From the NCBI GenBank assembly GCA_021647315.1, contig JAKIUY010000007.1, positions 1 through 64,000 on the forward strand: a stretch of DNA of 64,000 nucleotides, written 5' to 3'. The notes beneath the pieces were generated by a model. It had not been told where the DNA came from. It searched no databases and saw only the letters and a list, made by a program, of their open reading frames with translations. Source of the stretch: Victivallaceae bacterium (GTDB taxonomy: Bacteria; Verrucomicrobiota; Lentisphaeria; Victivallales; Victivallaceae). The translations under genes and the position numbers were made by a program. Below are positions 15,126 to 23,460 of the stretch, in pieces. Numbering within the stretch: the first letter of the stretch is position 1; every line of letters starts with the position of its first letter.

Positions 15126-15953
15126 TTGGAACGAGATAAATTTAAAAAAATAGTAGATAACAATAGCTGGCTGAAGTATGTACCTAATTCATTAACCCTA
15201 TGCAATTCGCTATGTGGCTTCGGTGCCATACTTTTTGCCCTTAATGTCTTCAGACCAGACTTCAGCCCGCCTAATGTCCTAACCATCTGTGCCTGGATTA
15301 TTCTGTGCGCAATGGTCTTTGACGCCTTGGACGGGTTTGCGGCCAGAATATTTAATGCCGCCAGTATGCATGGCATGCAGATGGATTCACTGGCAGACAT
15401 GGTGACATTTGGCGTAGCCCCGGCTTTCCTCAGTGTCGTTATGGCGCAATGCCTGCTTCAAATGACCTTGACTCAAACTATCATTACCTTGCTACTGGCC
15501 GCGACATATCTGGGATGTGCCGCATTACGTCTGGCAACTTATAATGTTCACGCCATCATGGAGAAGAAAAGCGGGGATAAATTTACCGGCTTGCCGTCGC
15601 CGGGCGGGGCGGCAGCTATTTGCAGTATGATTATGCTTTATAGTATCAACTACAATGATATTAAAAACATTGAATGGGTTAACTATCTAACAATGCTGTT
15701 GCCGGTTTATGCTGCCGTACTTGGCTTGTTGATGGTCAGTAATATTCCCTATCTTCATGTCGGCAAATGGTTACAGTCGGTACGTCGCAATCGATATCGG
15801 CTGGCAATGCTGATAACCATGCTTGCCATTGCCGGGCTGCTCGGCATCAAAGGCATTGTGATAATTATCAATTTTTATATTTTTTCCGGTCCGGTGCTGG
15901 CATTACTGGGTAAAATTAATTTATTACCGCAAAAAACAGCCCCGCAACCTTAA
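15126..15953 (+). CDS. pssA: CDP-diacylglycerol--serine O-phosphatidyltransferase
   Basis: The 275-residue integral membrane protein has the CDP-alcohol phosphotransferase signature DG-xx-AR-x8-G-xxx-D-xxx-D (DALDGFAARIF...GMQMDSLAD) around residues 75-100, then FGVAP. About six to eight hydrophobic spans follow. It makes phosphatidylserine from CDP-diacylglycerol and serine at the inner membrane. The TTG start at 15126 has AAGGG about 10 bases upstream, and the gene follows the psd remnant directly. KFTGLPSPGGAA is also typical of PssA. Confidence 0.9.
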   Translation: MERDKFKKIVDNNSWLKYVPNSLTLCNSLCGFGAILFALNVFRPDFSPPNVLTICAWIILCAMVFDALDGFAARIFNAASMHGMQMDSLADMVTFGVAPAFLSVVMAQCLLQMTLTQTIITLLLAATYLGCAALRLATYNVHAIMEKKSGDKFTGLPSPGGAAAICSMIMLYSINYNDIKNIEWVNYLTMLLPVYAAVLGLLMVSNIPYLHVGKWLQSVRRNRYRLAMLITMLAIAGLLGIKGIVIIINFYIFSGPVLALLGKINLLPQKTAPQP

Positions 15954-15979
15954 ACCTACTTTAACGAAGGAATTGTCTT

Positions 15980-16945
15980 ATGAAATATTTAATTACCGGC
16001 GGTGCCGGATTTATCGGTGGCTATCTTGCGGAAGCTTTAATAGCCAAGGGCAATCAGGTGACAGTGATAGATGATCTGTCAACCGGCTCAATGGATAACC
16101 TGGCCGCGATTATTGACCACCCTGATCTGACATTTGTCGAAGGTGACATCCTGAGTATGGACGGATTGGAAGCAATGGCCGGACAAAACGACTATATCTT
16201 TCATCTGGCCGCCGCGGTTGGAGTCGAACTGGTAGTTCACGACCCGATCAAAACAATTGAGACAAATATCCACGGAACCGAACGCATTCTAAAAGCCGCC
16301 TCCAAGTTTGATAAACGAATTCTCGTCGCTTCCACCAGTGAGGTTTACGGTAAATCAACCAATGAACAGTTTTCCGAAAGTGATGACCTGCTGATCGGAC
16401 CTTCTTCAATTTCACGCTGGTCTTATGCCTGCAGTAAACTGCTCGATGAATTTTTTGTTATGGCATATTGCCAGAAAGCCAACCTCCAAGGCACGGTAGT
16501 CCGGCTATTTAATACTGTCGGTCCACGCCAGACTGGTCAGTACGGCATGGTCGTGCCGCGCTTCGTAGCAAGTGCGGTTACAGGTGAAGACATCACCGTT
16601 TACGGCACTGGTGAACAGACCAGATGTTTCTGTCATGTCCTCGATACCGTTAATGCCCTGCAGCAACTGGCAGATAATCCGGACAGTATCGGCAAACTAT
16701 TTAATGTCGGCAGCCATAATAAAGTATCTATTCTGCAACTGGCACAACAGATTATCAAACAGTTGAACAGTTCATCAAAAATTGTCTTTATTCCATACGA
16801 ACAGGCTTATGAGAAAGGCTTTGAAGATATGCTTCACCGAGCACCGAATACTTCGCTGATCAAGGATTTTATCGGCTGGGAAGCAGAACGTTCACTTGAA
16901 CAGATTATCGACGATGTCGCGGTATATTTTAATAATCGCGGCTAA
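15980..16945 (+). CDS. NAD-dependent nucleotide-sugar epimerase/dehydratase (extended SDR)
   Basis: The 321-residue protein begins with GGAGFIGGYLAEAL (NAD-binding GxxGxxG) and has VIDDLSTGS, HLAAAVGVELVV, STSEVYGKS and the active YxxxK in SYACSK. VVRLFNTVGPRQ and VYGTGEQTRCFCHV are characteristic of UDP-sugar epimerases and UDP-glucuronate decarboxylase-like enzymes. It probably interconverts a nucleotide sugar for surface polysaccharide. The start has AAGGAA about 9 bases before ATG. Exact substrate cannot be assigned. Confidence 0.85.
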   Translation: MKYLITGGAGFIGGYLAEALIAKGNQVTVIDDLSTGSMDNLAAIIDHPDLTFVEGDILSMDGLEAMAGQNDYIFHLAAAVGVELVVHDPIKTIETNIHGTERILKAASKFDKRILVASTSEVYGKSTNEQFSESDDLLIGPSSISRWSYACSKLLDEFFVMAYCQKANLQGTVVRLFNTVGPRQTGQYGMVVPRFVASAVTGEDITVYGTGEQTRCFCHVLDTVNALQQLADNPDSIGKLFNVGSHNKVSILQLAQQIIKQLNSSSKIVFIPYEQAYEKGFEDMLHRAPNTSLIKDFIGWEAERSLEQIIDDVAVYFNNRG

Positions 16946-17008
16946 ATTTTCTAGAACCAATAGGGAATTGTATTTCCTGCTGGTAGTTTGCGACATCCTT
17001 GGCGCATA

Positions 17009-17075
17009 CCCCTAATCCCTTTTGGGGATTATTTGCCAATGCGCCCTACTTTTTAGTTCCGGCATATCCGGTTAT
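17009..17075. repeat. Composite interspersed repeat (hairpin plus TTCCGGC unit)
   Basis: cccctaatccc...ggggattatttgccaatgcg, then ctactttttagttccggc and a CCGG stem. The same order of parts is found at 44932-45035 with diverged, longer loops. It lies after the SDR gene and may act as a transcription end or mRNA stabiliser. Confidence 0.7.
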
Positions 17076-17110
17076 GTTCAGCGGAGTCGTCAGACCGGTA
17101 TATGATCCCC

Positions 17111-17144
17111 GCCGGGAGCACTGGTCATCAGACCGACATTAATG
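17111..17144. repeat. GCCGGGAG..CTGGTC..TCAGACCG repeat
   Basis: A 34-bp unit whose inverted copy lies at 23408-23441 with few differences. It has internal dyad symmetry around GGTC/GACC. Confidence 0.65.
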
Positions 17145-17227
17145 TCTTGAAAAGACACTGATTGACAGTCGTCAGCGTGAGCTGAATGAATAAAAACAGA
17201 CCATTTATAACGGGATAATTTATAATC

Positions 17228-18490
17228 ATGAAATGGCATATTAAATATTTCAGTAGAAAACTACCTACAGGCTGCCTAATACTATTTATTGCACTCCCTG
17301 TCTGGTGCTCAGATGTCACGAAAACACCAGAAAAAAGTGCCGGCAATAAAATCCGGACTGAAGATGCCTACCAACAGGTAGCACGTTTCATGAAGGTCAT
17401 GCAGCTGATCAGACGTTATTATGTCAATGAAGATAAAGTCTCCTATGATAAATTATTCAAAGGGGCAATTAATGGCATGCTGCATGAGCTTGACCCCTAT
17501 TCACGTTATGAACTTCCGAAAAGCGGGTCGCGTAACGGTGGCGGCGTCGGCTTGGTTGTTATCAAAGAACGCGGAACATTGAAAGTTGTCGCTCCTTTCG
17601 GCAACTCTCCGGCATATCATGCTGGAATCCGTCCGGGGGATATAATTCTTAAAATTGACGGAGAGCGGCTTTATTCATTTAACATGAATGAATTACAGGA
17701 TAAACTAAAGGGCAAACCGGGCACAAAAATTACTTTAACCGTATTGCGCCGTTCAGCTAATAAAATACTTAAATTTAAGATTGTCAGAAAAATTATCAAA
17801 CCGGTTTCAATTCCTGCCAACGGGGTAAAACTCATCAACAAAAACATCGGCTACATCAGATTGAATCGCTTCAGCAGCGGAACCCCGAAATTATTTACCA
17901 AAGCGCTGGAAAAACTGGAGAAAAAAAATATCAAAGGGCTGATTATTGACCTGCGTAATAACTCCGGCGGAATTGTCACGGCCGCTATCGCGGTATGCAG
18001 CCATTTTCTGCCCAAGGGCAAATTGCTGATTACCGCCGAAGGACGTAATAAGGCTAAAAGCACAAGAATAGAGGCGATGGGTGGTAAAAAAATGCTTGAC
18101 ATCCCGTTGGTTCTGCTAGTCAATGGCTACAGTGCCAGCTCTTCCGAAATTGTCGCGGCCGCACTGAAAGATCATAAACGAGCCGTGCTGGTCGGCAGCA
18201 AAACATTTGGCAAAGCCTACGTTCAACGTCTGCAACAGCTTAAAGACGGCTCCAGATTGCGTTTTACTATCGCCCAATATTACAGCCCTAACAGACAACT
18301 TATTCACGGCAGAGGCATTGAGCCTGATATCGCCGTTCCGCTCTCACCAAATTATCAGGCGGCATTGGCTCATCAGAATATCTCATATCCCGGTGAAGTA
18401 AAACCAAAAATAAAACAGGCCGTTATCGACCTGCCGCTGAAACAGGGCGTATCAATTATCCACGGTATTATTCTTTATAAAAACCAGTAG
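17228..18490 (+). CDS. S41-family C-terminal processing protease
   Basis: A hydrophobic N-terminus (about 11-28, GCLILFIALPVWCS) looks like a signal peptide. A PDZ domain follows (about 100-180, GVGLVVIKERGTLKVVAPFG and AGIRPGDIILKIDG), then the S41 core with LIIDLRNNSGG, the serine cluster NGYSASSSEIVAAAL and the lysine in SKTFGKAYVQ, which form the Ser/Lys dyad. At 420 residues it is a usual CtpA/Prc-like length. It should act in the periplasm, trimming proteins at the C-terminus. The start has only a weak ribosome site. The methyltransferase gene follows after 7 bases. Confidence 0.9.
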   Translation: MKWHIKYFSRKLPTGCLILFIALPVWCSDVTKTPEKSAGNKIRTEDAYQQVARFMKVMQLIRRYYVNEDKVSYDKLFKGAINGMLHELDPYSRYELPKSGSRNGGGVGLVVIKERGTLKVVAPFGNSPAYHAGIRPGDIILKIDGERLYSFNMNELQDKLKGKPGTKITLTVLRRSANKILKFKIVRKIIKPVSIPANGVKLINKNIGYIRLNRFSSGTPKLFTKALEKLEKKNIKGLIIDLRNNSGGIVTAAIAVCSHFLPKGKLLITAEGRNKAKSTRIEAMGGKKMLDIPLVLLVNGYSASSSEIVAAALKDHKRAVLVGSKTFGKAYVQRLQQLKDGSRLRFTIAQYYSPNRQLIHGRGIEPDIAVPLSPNYQAALAHQNISYPGEVKPKIKQAVIDLPLKQGVSIIHGIILYKNQ

Positions 18491-18497
18491 AAATATT

Positions 18498-19289
18498 ATG
18501 CAAAATAAATCATTCACCGCCCAACAGGCCCGCTATTGGGATGATCTTTCCGACGAATATTGTTTAGCAACAGTTATCAGCACTAATGACTTTCATTATG
18601 GTCCGCTGTTGCCGGGCGATGCTGAATTATGCCTGTTGCCGAAACTCAATGGTATCAAATGTCTCGAAATCGGTTGTGGAGCTGCTCAAAATTCAGTATT
18701 CCTTGCATCTCAGGGGGGATGCTGTACCGCAATTGATATTTCAGCAGAATTACTCAAAGCAGCAGGGAAACTTGCCGACACCAATAAAGTAACTATTGAA
18801 CTGCATCGGATGCCAATGGAAGAGATCGCCAACCTGGGCTCACGCCAATTCGATCTTATTCATTCAAGCTATGCATTACCATTTGCTGCCGATCCAGGCG
18901 ATGTTATAACCCAGGCGGCAAAACTTTTATCTCCAGGCGGTCAGCTGATTTTTTCAACCATCCATCCACTGTTCGCTGGTGAATGGTTGGAACTGGATGG
19001 CATTGACGGCCTTTTTCTGGAAAATTATTTCAATCCGCCAATTGATTGCCGTTTTGATGATGCAGGCAATGAGATTGCCCGTTCAAATGCCTATCCGATA
19101 GGCAAAATGTGTGACTGGATCATGAATGCCGGACTAAGCATCGAACGTATTCTGGAACCGTACCCATCAAACAATCCACCCTATTATAGTAAAGCATGGA
19201 ATGAACTAAGACCGCAAATGGAAAACATTCCGGCATCAATAATTTTCAGTGCCAGGAAAAGTTACACACAAGTGCATTCTTTTAGCTAG
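18498..19289 (+). CDS. SAM-dependent methyltransferase
   Basis: The 263-residue protein carries class I methyltransferase motifs: I = CLEIGCGAAQNSVFLA (about 54-70), post-I acidic CCTAIDISAELL, and a motif IV-like DLIHSSYALPF followed by LLSPGGQLIFST. The substrate is unknown. It follows the CtpA-like gene by 7 bases and may be co-transcribed. Its last residues (TQVHSF) and stop are encoded by an interspersed sequence, acacaagtgcattcttttag, which is also found non-coding at 42381-42402, so the C-terminus was probably rewritten by a repeat. Confidence 0.82.
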   Translation: MQNKSFTAQQARYWDDLSDEYCLATVISTNDFHYGPLLPGDAELCLLPKLNGIKCLEIGCGAAQNSVFLASQGGCCTAIDISAELLKAAGKLADTNKVTIELHRMPMEEIANLGSRQFDLIHSSYALPFAADPGDVITQAAKLLSPGGQLIFSTIHPLFAGEWLELDGIDGLFLENYFNPPIDCRFDDAGNEIARSNAYPIGKMCDWIMNAGLSIERILEPYPSNNPPYYSKAWNELRPQMENIPASIIFSARKSYTQVHSFS

Positions 19290-19353
19290 TTTTCTGTGCG
19301 TTATTAAACTCAACCGCACAGCTCTTTAATATTTTTTAGCTTGCAAAACGCTA

Positions 19354-19614
19354 TTAATATTTGTAAATATCTTTTCTATGCCCAATTTTTATAACATGAA
19401 CTAATAATAGCCCATCGGTAATAGAATAGATAATGCGGTAATTACCTTGGCGGATTCGGTATTTTTCTTCACCGGAAAGTTTTTCACAGCCCATGGGGCG
19501 CGGATTTTCTGATAATGCGGATATTTTTGCAGTTATTTTTTTCAGATACTGACTCGGAATCTTATTGAGTTCTTTAATGGCTGAAGCTTTTATTTTAATC
19601 TTATATTTTGCCAC
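19354..19614 (-). CDS. RelE/ParE-family toxin
   Basis: The 86-residue product has the RelE fold pattern: KIKIKASAIKELNKIP (strand then helix), KLSGEEKYRIRQGNYRIIYS and a C-terminal HVIKIGHRKDIYKY. The basic and aromatic residues (R, Y, K, H) near the end fit a ribosome-dependent mRNA interferase. The start overlaps the antitoxin gene by 14 bases, the standard antitoxin-then-toxin arrangement. Family confident; target inferred. Confidence 0.88.
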   Translation of the reverse strand: MAKYKIKIKASAIKELNKIPSQYLKKITAKISALSENPRPMGCEKLSGEEKYRIRQGNYRIIYSITDGLLLVHVIKIGHRKDIYKY

Positions 19615-19834
19615 TTTGCTTCAGATCCTTCAATACATCCTCGAAATCAAGGCTGGGTTCATACGCTCTCTCTTCAAAAACGGCTAAATCTTCCGCATCT
19701 TCCGTCAAAGCATATTTAACGGCATCATTAACAATATCAGAAATTGAATGATCTGTTAAAACCGCTTTCATGCGCAGTGCCTGATGCAGCTCGGGATCAA
19801 AATAAACAGTTGCTCTTTTTGTCATAGTTTTCAT
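19601..19834 (-). CDS. Ribbon-helix-helix antitoxin of the RelE-type pair
   Basis: The 77-residue protein has an RHH DNA-binding N-terminus (RATVYFDPELHQALRMKAVL, then HSISDIVNDAVKYAL) and an acidic tail (AEDLAVFEERAYEPSLDFED) that would wrap the toxin. The start is either ATG 19834 or ATG 19825; the promoter at 19841-19869 puts the transcript start at about 19834, so translation may be leaderless. It should neutralise the downstream toxin and repress its own promoter through the ttaaaacg repeats inside that promoter. Confidence 0.85.
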   Translation of the reverse strand: MKTMTKRATVYFDPELHQALRMKAVLTDHSISDIVNDAVKYALTEDAEDLAVFEERAYEPSLDFEDVLKDLKQSGKI

Positions 19835-19840
19835 ATAACT

Positions 19841-19869
19841 AGTATAACATTAAAACGTTAAAACGTCAA
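19841..19869 (-). promoter_or_regulatory. Sigma-70-type promoter of the toxin-antitoxin operon with embedded operator
   Basis: On the minus strand TTGACG (19869-19864) is followed by a 17-base spacer and TATACT (19846-19841). The spacer contains direct repeats of the form acgttttaa, a plausible RHH-antitoxin operator. The -10 box ends only 6 bases before the first ATG. Confidence 0.7.
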
Positions 19870-19975
19870 GGAGTTTTTTTATTTCACCAGGAATAAATAG
19901 TGAAAAATTTGATTAAACTGTTTTGTCTGCTATTTTTAATTAATCACAGTTTAAACAAATCAAGGAGCACAGAAT

Positions 19976-20455
19976 ATGAAATCGTTTAAAACATTAATCG
20001 TTGCCCTGCTCACTATCGCAGTTGTAACCGGAACAATCGCGGGTGATGTGAAAATCACCGATATCAGCAGAACAGCCAAACTAACCAAACTTAATATCGG
20101 CATATTCCGTTCAAAACCATATAAAGTATCAAAAATACCTGAAATATTAAAAAATCTGCCATGTATTATCCTGCCTAGAGGTACCGGCAATAAACCGGGA
20201 TTACAATTTAGTTTTACCATCGACAAACCTGCGACCATCTATCTGTTTGTTCACAAACGCGGAAAATTTGCTCCGGCAGGTTGGGATAAAACCGAACTGA
20301 CCGCAAACTGGTTGGTCGGCAAAAGCGTATATAGCGATGCCATTTTCAAAAAAGATTTTCCGGCAGGCAAAGTGGTAATTCCAGAGCATAAAGGAACCAG
20401 TGCTGGCAAACCGCCGTATGGTGTAGCACACCTGGCAGTAGTCAAAGAAAAATGA
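19976..20455 (+). CDS. Secreted protein of unknown function
   Basis: A 159-residue protein with a classical signal peptide (KSFKTLIVALLTIAVVTGTIAG, cleavage near residue 22). The mature part is beta-rich (LQFSFTIDKPATIYLFVHKR, KVVIPEHKG) and ends in a basic tail, suggesting a small exported beta-sandwich protein. I recognise no family. AAGGAG lies 9 bases before the ATG. It stands alone between the toxin-antitoxin pair and the CGGC gene. Confidence 0.65.
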   Translation: MKSFKTLIVALLTIAVVTGTIAGDVKITDISRTAKLTKLNIGIFRSKPYKVSKIPEILKNLPCIILPRGTGNKPGLQFSFTIDKPATIYLFVHKRGKFAPAGWDKTELTANWLVGKSVYSDAIFKKDFPAGKVVIPEHKGTSAGKPPYGVAHLAVVKEK

Positions 20456-20491
20456 AAAAGAATAAAATTAATGCTTAAATAATTTTATCCA

Positions 20492-20911
20492 CTATCTTTT
20501 CCTATATTTCCCGGTTTGGCGTAATTTCTCGGTTTGGGCACTTAGCCTGGAACCGTAGACTAAGTCCAGGCCCATTTTTTCGGTAATGATGGTTGCCAGA
20601 TAATCTTTATGAGGACATTCCGGGCCGTGAAATGATTCAAAAGCGGCACATGATGATAGATGAACAGCTATTGCCTCTTTGCCAATGCCTTCGCGTTTTT
20701 TTAGCTGTTTGACTAAATTTTCTAATTTTCGCATCACGCCCCGTCCGCAGCACCCGCCGCAGGTCATCGTCAAAAAACGAAGATTATCTTGTCCTTTATA
20801 AATGGCAAAACAATCTTTACGTTCATGAAATGCCTGTTCGCACAAAAAACCAGAACAGCGTTCTTTGACAATATGACATTGGACAACAACAATATATTTT
20901 TTCTCAGTCAT
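20492..20911 (-). CDS. CGGC-domain protein (putative metal-binding)
   Basis: The 139-residue protein has CHIVKERCSGFLCEQAF near the start, the TMTCGGCCGRGV motif that names the family, and a C-terminal SSCAAFESFHGPECPH cluster. The many conserved Cys and His suggest metal or redox cofactor binding. I start at ATG 20911 (MTEKKYIVVVQ) because GCGGAGC lies 9 bases upstream; a start 33 bases earlier would place that Shine-Dalgarno inside the gene. The stretch taaatattgcggagc before the start is also found inside the RHS gene near 2814. Role unknown. Confidence 0.8.
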   Translation of the reverse strand: MTEKKYIVVVQCHIVKERCSGFLCEQAFHERKDCFAIYKGQDNLRFLTMTCGGCCGRGVMRKLENLVKQLKKREGIGKEAIAVHLSSCAAFESFHGPECPHKDYLATIITEKMGLDLVYGSRLSAQTEKLRQTGKYRKR

Positions 20912-20999
20912 AAATTTTGCTCCGCAATATTTAATATTTTTCATTTAACTTTGCTTGGATTTAATTTATCATTAATAATTCTGCTTATAACTGTTTTTA

Positions 21000-22970
21000 T
21001 TACAGCGGTGGCTGGAATATTGCGCTGCCTCTGATAAAATCAATGTCAGTCAGTTGCAGATAGATGTAGTCGCCAATTTTGTAGGATCTGCGACTTCGGC
21101 GATCAGCTAGTTTGTTTTCTGAACGGTTATAACTGAATTTACCGCCGAGGCTCTCAAGCGGGACAAAACCATAAATGCCGAGATCCTGAATATCGACCAA
21201 CATTCCAGCTGGCAAAATCTTCGCAATCATTCCTTCATGCATATTATCCGCGCCAGAATCAAGCTGTTCTTTCAGGTAGCGCAGTTTAATCCGGTCATTG
21301 GCACTGTAATATGCCTCATCGACTCGTTGTTCTTTTTCCGAACATGCCGCACCGACTTTTTCCATCGTTTTATTTGACTGGATTTTATCATTAGTATCAG
21401 CAGCCCATAACTGTTGATGGACAATCAGATCCGAATAACGGCGAATCGGACTGGTAAAGTGCGAATAACGCAATTTGCCCAAGCCAAAATGGAGACTGGA
21501 TTTTTCGCTGTAAACCGCCCGGGGCAGTGAACGCAGAAACGCGGAAATAATGATCGGTTTTCTCGGGTCGTCAGGTAGTGAATTGAGAAATTCGTTGCAT
21601 CGACTGCGGTTACTCAAGTCACCGGGATAAAAACCGAACGTTGATGCGACAAATTCAGAAAACTCACCAAGTTTTTCCTGATCCGGTTCGTCATGAATAC
21701 GAAATAGTCCCGGAATTTTCTTTTCCAGCAGTTCGCTGGCAACCGCGCTATTGGCAGCTAACATACAATCTTCGACCAGTTGGTCCGCTTCACGTTGTGC
21801 TTTATGAACAAGCCCGACAATTTCATTTTTTTCTTCATCAACCATAACACGGGTTTCGATAGTTTTCAGCACCAGAAATTTTTCTTTTTTACGCCGCCAG
21901 TTGCGCATCTGGCGAGTCAAAGCAACAAGTTCACCCAGTTTTGCGGAAAAATCTTCATCCCAGTCAGTCGCGGTTCCGTCATCAATAAACTGCTGCACCT
22001 GGTCAAAGGTTAAGCGTTTGTTAACATTGATCCGGCTATGACAACGCCGACTGCTGATAACTCTGCCACTGTTACGATCCACTGTCAAAATAATGCTGTG
22101 CGCCAGCGAATCACCATCAGCGGTTAAGCTGATACTGCGCGTCAGTCCTTTCGGTAACATAGGCAGGGTACGTCCCGGCAGATATGCGGTAAAACCATGT
22201 TCGAATGCCGTTCGGTCAAATTTACTGCCGGGGGCGATCCAGGCTGCGACATCGGCAATATGAATGCCAATCTCAACCTCATAAGGCGTGGTGCCGGGTG
22301 CCAGCGAAATCGCGTCATCAAAATCTTTTGCATCTTCCGGGTCAATGGTCAGACAGAACAGCTCACGCAGATCAAGGCGTTTAATTGAACGCGGTTCAAG
22401 TGCCTCGGCGGTAGCTTCGTCGTTGGCTGAATATGGTTCAGGCAACTCAAATTCACTGCATACCGCATCAAGATCACTTTGAATCGTGCCGGCTTGGCCA
22501 ATTTTTTCTTTTACCGTACCGCGCAGTTCATCCGCATGGCCTGAACCATGCAATAATTCAACCTTAACCCAGTCGCCGCGTTTTGCCCCGCAAAGGCTGC
22601 CGCTGACCTTCACATCATCCGCGAATTTACGATTTAATGGTCGAATCCGGTGTCCGGAGATAAGTTCACCCACCAATGAAGTTTTGGTACGGGTCACGAT
22701 TTCAACCACTTTACCGGCGGTCCGGCTATCGCCAGCGCGCGGCGGCAGCATCGCCACTTTAACTACATCGCCATATATCGCGCCATTGATAAAGCGTGGT
22801 GGAATAAAAATATCCTTTTCCCCAGCCTGATCAGGCGTAACAAACCCCAGTCCGGCCGCGGTTATAATTATTTTACCGGTAAACTGTTCAGCCGACTCAC
22901 CGCGTCTAAACTTTTTCACCGTCCGCGCCATTTTTTTTCTTCTTGACATACGTGTTTTTCGCTTTGTCAT
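21000..22970 (-). CDS. rnr: Ribonuclease R (RNB-family exoribonuclease)
   Basis: The 656-residue protein has an N-terminal cold-shock/OB region (ITAAGLGFVTPDQAGEKDIF), a second OB domain, then the RNB catalytic domain with CLTIDPEDAKDFDDAISL carrying the metal-binding aspartates, GFTAYLPGRTLPMLPKGL and LRYSHFTSPIRRYSDL. A C-terminal S1 domain follows (EGMIAKILPAGMLVDIQDLG). It degrades structured RNA from the 3' end in the cytoplasm. It is somewhat shorter than the E. coli enzyme. The very basic N-terminus is normal. The DUF167 gene lies just upstream on the same strand. Confidence 0.92.
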   Translation of the reverse strand: MTKRKTRMSRRKKMARTVKKFRRGESAEQFTGKIIITAAGLGFVTPDQAGEKDIFIPPRFINGAIYGDVVKVAMLPPRAGDSRTAGKVVEIVTRTKTSLVGELISGHRIRPLNRKFADDVKVSGSLCGAKRGDWVKVELLHGSGHADELRGTVKEKIGQAGTIQSDLDAVCSEFELPEPYSANDEATAEALEPRSIKRLDLRELFCLTIDPEDAKDFDDAISLAPGTTPYEVEIGIHIADVAAWIAPGSKFDRTAFEHGFTAYLPGRTLPMLPKGLTRSISLTADGDSLAHSIILTVDRNSGRVISSRRCHSRINVNKRLTFDQVQQFIDDGTATDWDEDFSAKLGELVALTRQMRNWRRKKEKFLVLKTIETRVMVDEEKNEIVGLVHKAQREADQLVEDCMLAANSAVASELLEKKIPGLFRIHDEPDQEKLGEFSEFVASTFGFYPGDLSNRSRCNEFLNSLPDDPRKPIIISAFLRSLPRAVYSEKSSLHFGLGKLRYSHFTSPIRRYSDLIVHQQLWAADTNDKIQSNKTMEKVGAACSEKEQRVDEAYYSANDRIKLRYLKEQLDSGADNMHEGMIAKILPAGMLVDIQDLGIYGFVPLESLGGKFSYNRSENKLADRRSRRSYKIGDYIYLQLTDIDFIRGSAIFQPPL

Positions 22971-23007
22971 ATTATTTTACCTCTCATTAAATCGTTTAAT
23001 TCGTTGG

Positions 23008-23346
23008 CTAACATTTTTTGTTTTTATTAATTCCGGCAAAGCCGATTATATTTTTAATCAGGTTTTCAGTTGTTATACCGGTAAACAGCACTGTTTTACG
23101 CCGCGAAGTCTGACCGGCGGTAATAGCGATTTTCCCGCTCGGTATACCAGTTAATTTACTCATATATTTTATCAAAGCGACATTGGCTTTGCCATCAACT
23201 GGCGGCGCGGTCAATTTTATCTTCAACATCTCACCATAAAGTCCAACTATTTTATTTTGTGAAGATCGTGGTTGTATCATACAGGGTAATAGTACCCCGT
23301 TATCCGTTTTCTTGATAATGGTTGCTAATTCTGCTTTCGGTATCAT
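23008..23346 (-). CDS. DUF167/YggU-family protein
   Basis: The 112-residue product has the family motif MIQPRSSQNKIVG followed by LKIKLTAPPVDGKANVALIK, with the conserved PPVDGKAN loop. The family is small, conserved and of unknown function. The last codons are encoded by a TTCCGGC-type interspersed repeat (23031-23050), so the C-terminus (GFAGINKNKK) is not conserved sequence. It is 37 bases upstream of rnr. Confidence 0.85.
   Translation of the reverse strand: MIPKAELATIIKKTDNGVLLPCMIQPRSSQNKIVGLYGEMLKIKLTAPPVDGKANVALIKYMSKLTGIPSGKIAITAGQTSRRKTVLFTGITTENLIKNIIGFAGINKNKKC
23031..23050. repeat. TTCCGGCA..GCC repeat inside the DUF167 3' end
   Basis: ttccggcaaagccgattata, a copy of the hairpin repeat listed at 11855, here read through as coding sequence of the DUF167 gene. 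Confidence 0.7.
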
Positions 23347-23407
23347 TTTAATCTTATTTTACTCCATTCCGCATAACGCATTTGAAACACAATATTGCAT
23401 CTTCGAT

Positions 23408-23441
23408 GCATTATGCCGGTCTGACGACCAGCACTCCCGGC
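23408..23441. repeat. Inverted copy of the 17111 repeat
   Basis: gcattatgccggtctgacga then ccagcactcccggc, the reverse complement of 17111-17144 with a few differences. It lies between the DUF167 gene and ispH. Confidence 0.65.
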
Positions 23442-23460
23442 TAAATTATCTGACACAATT

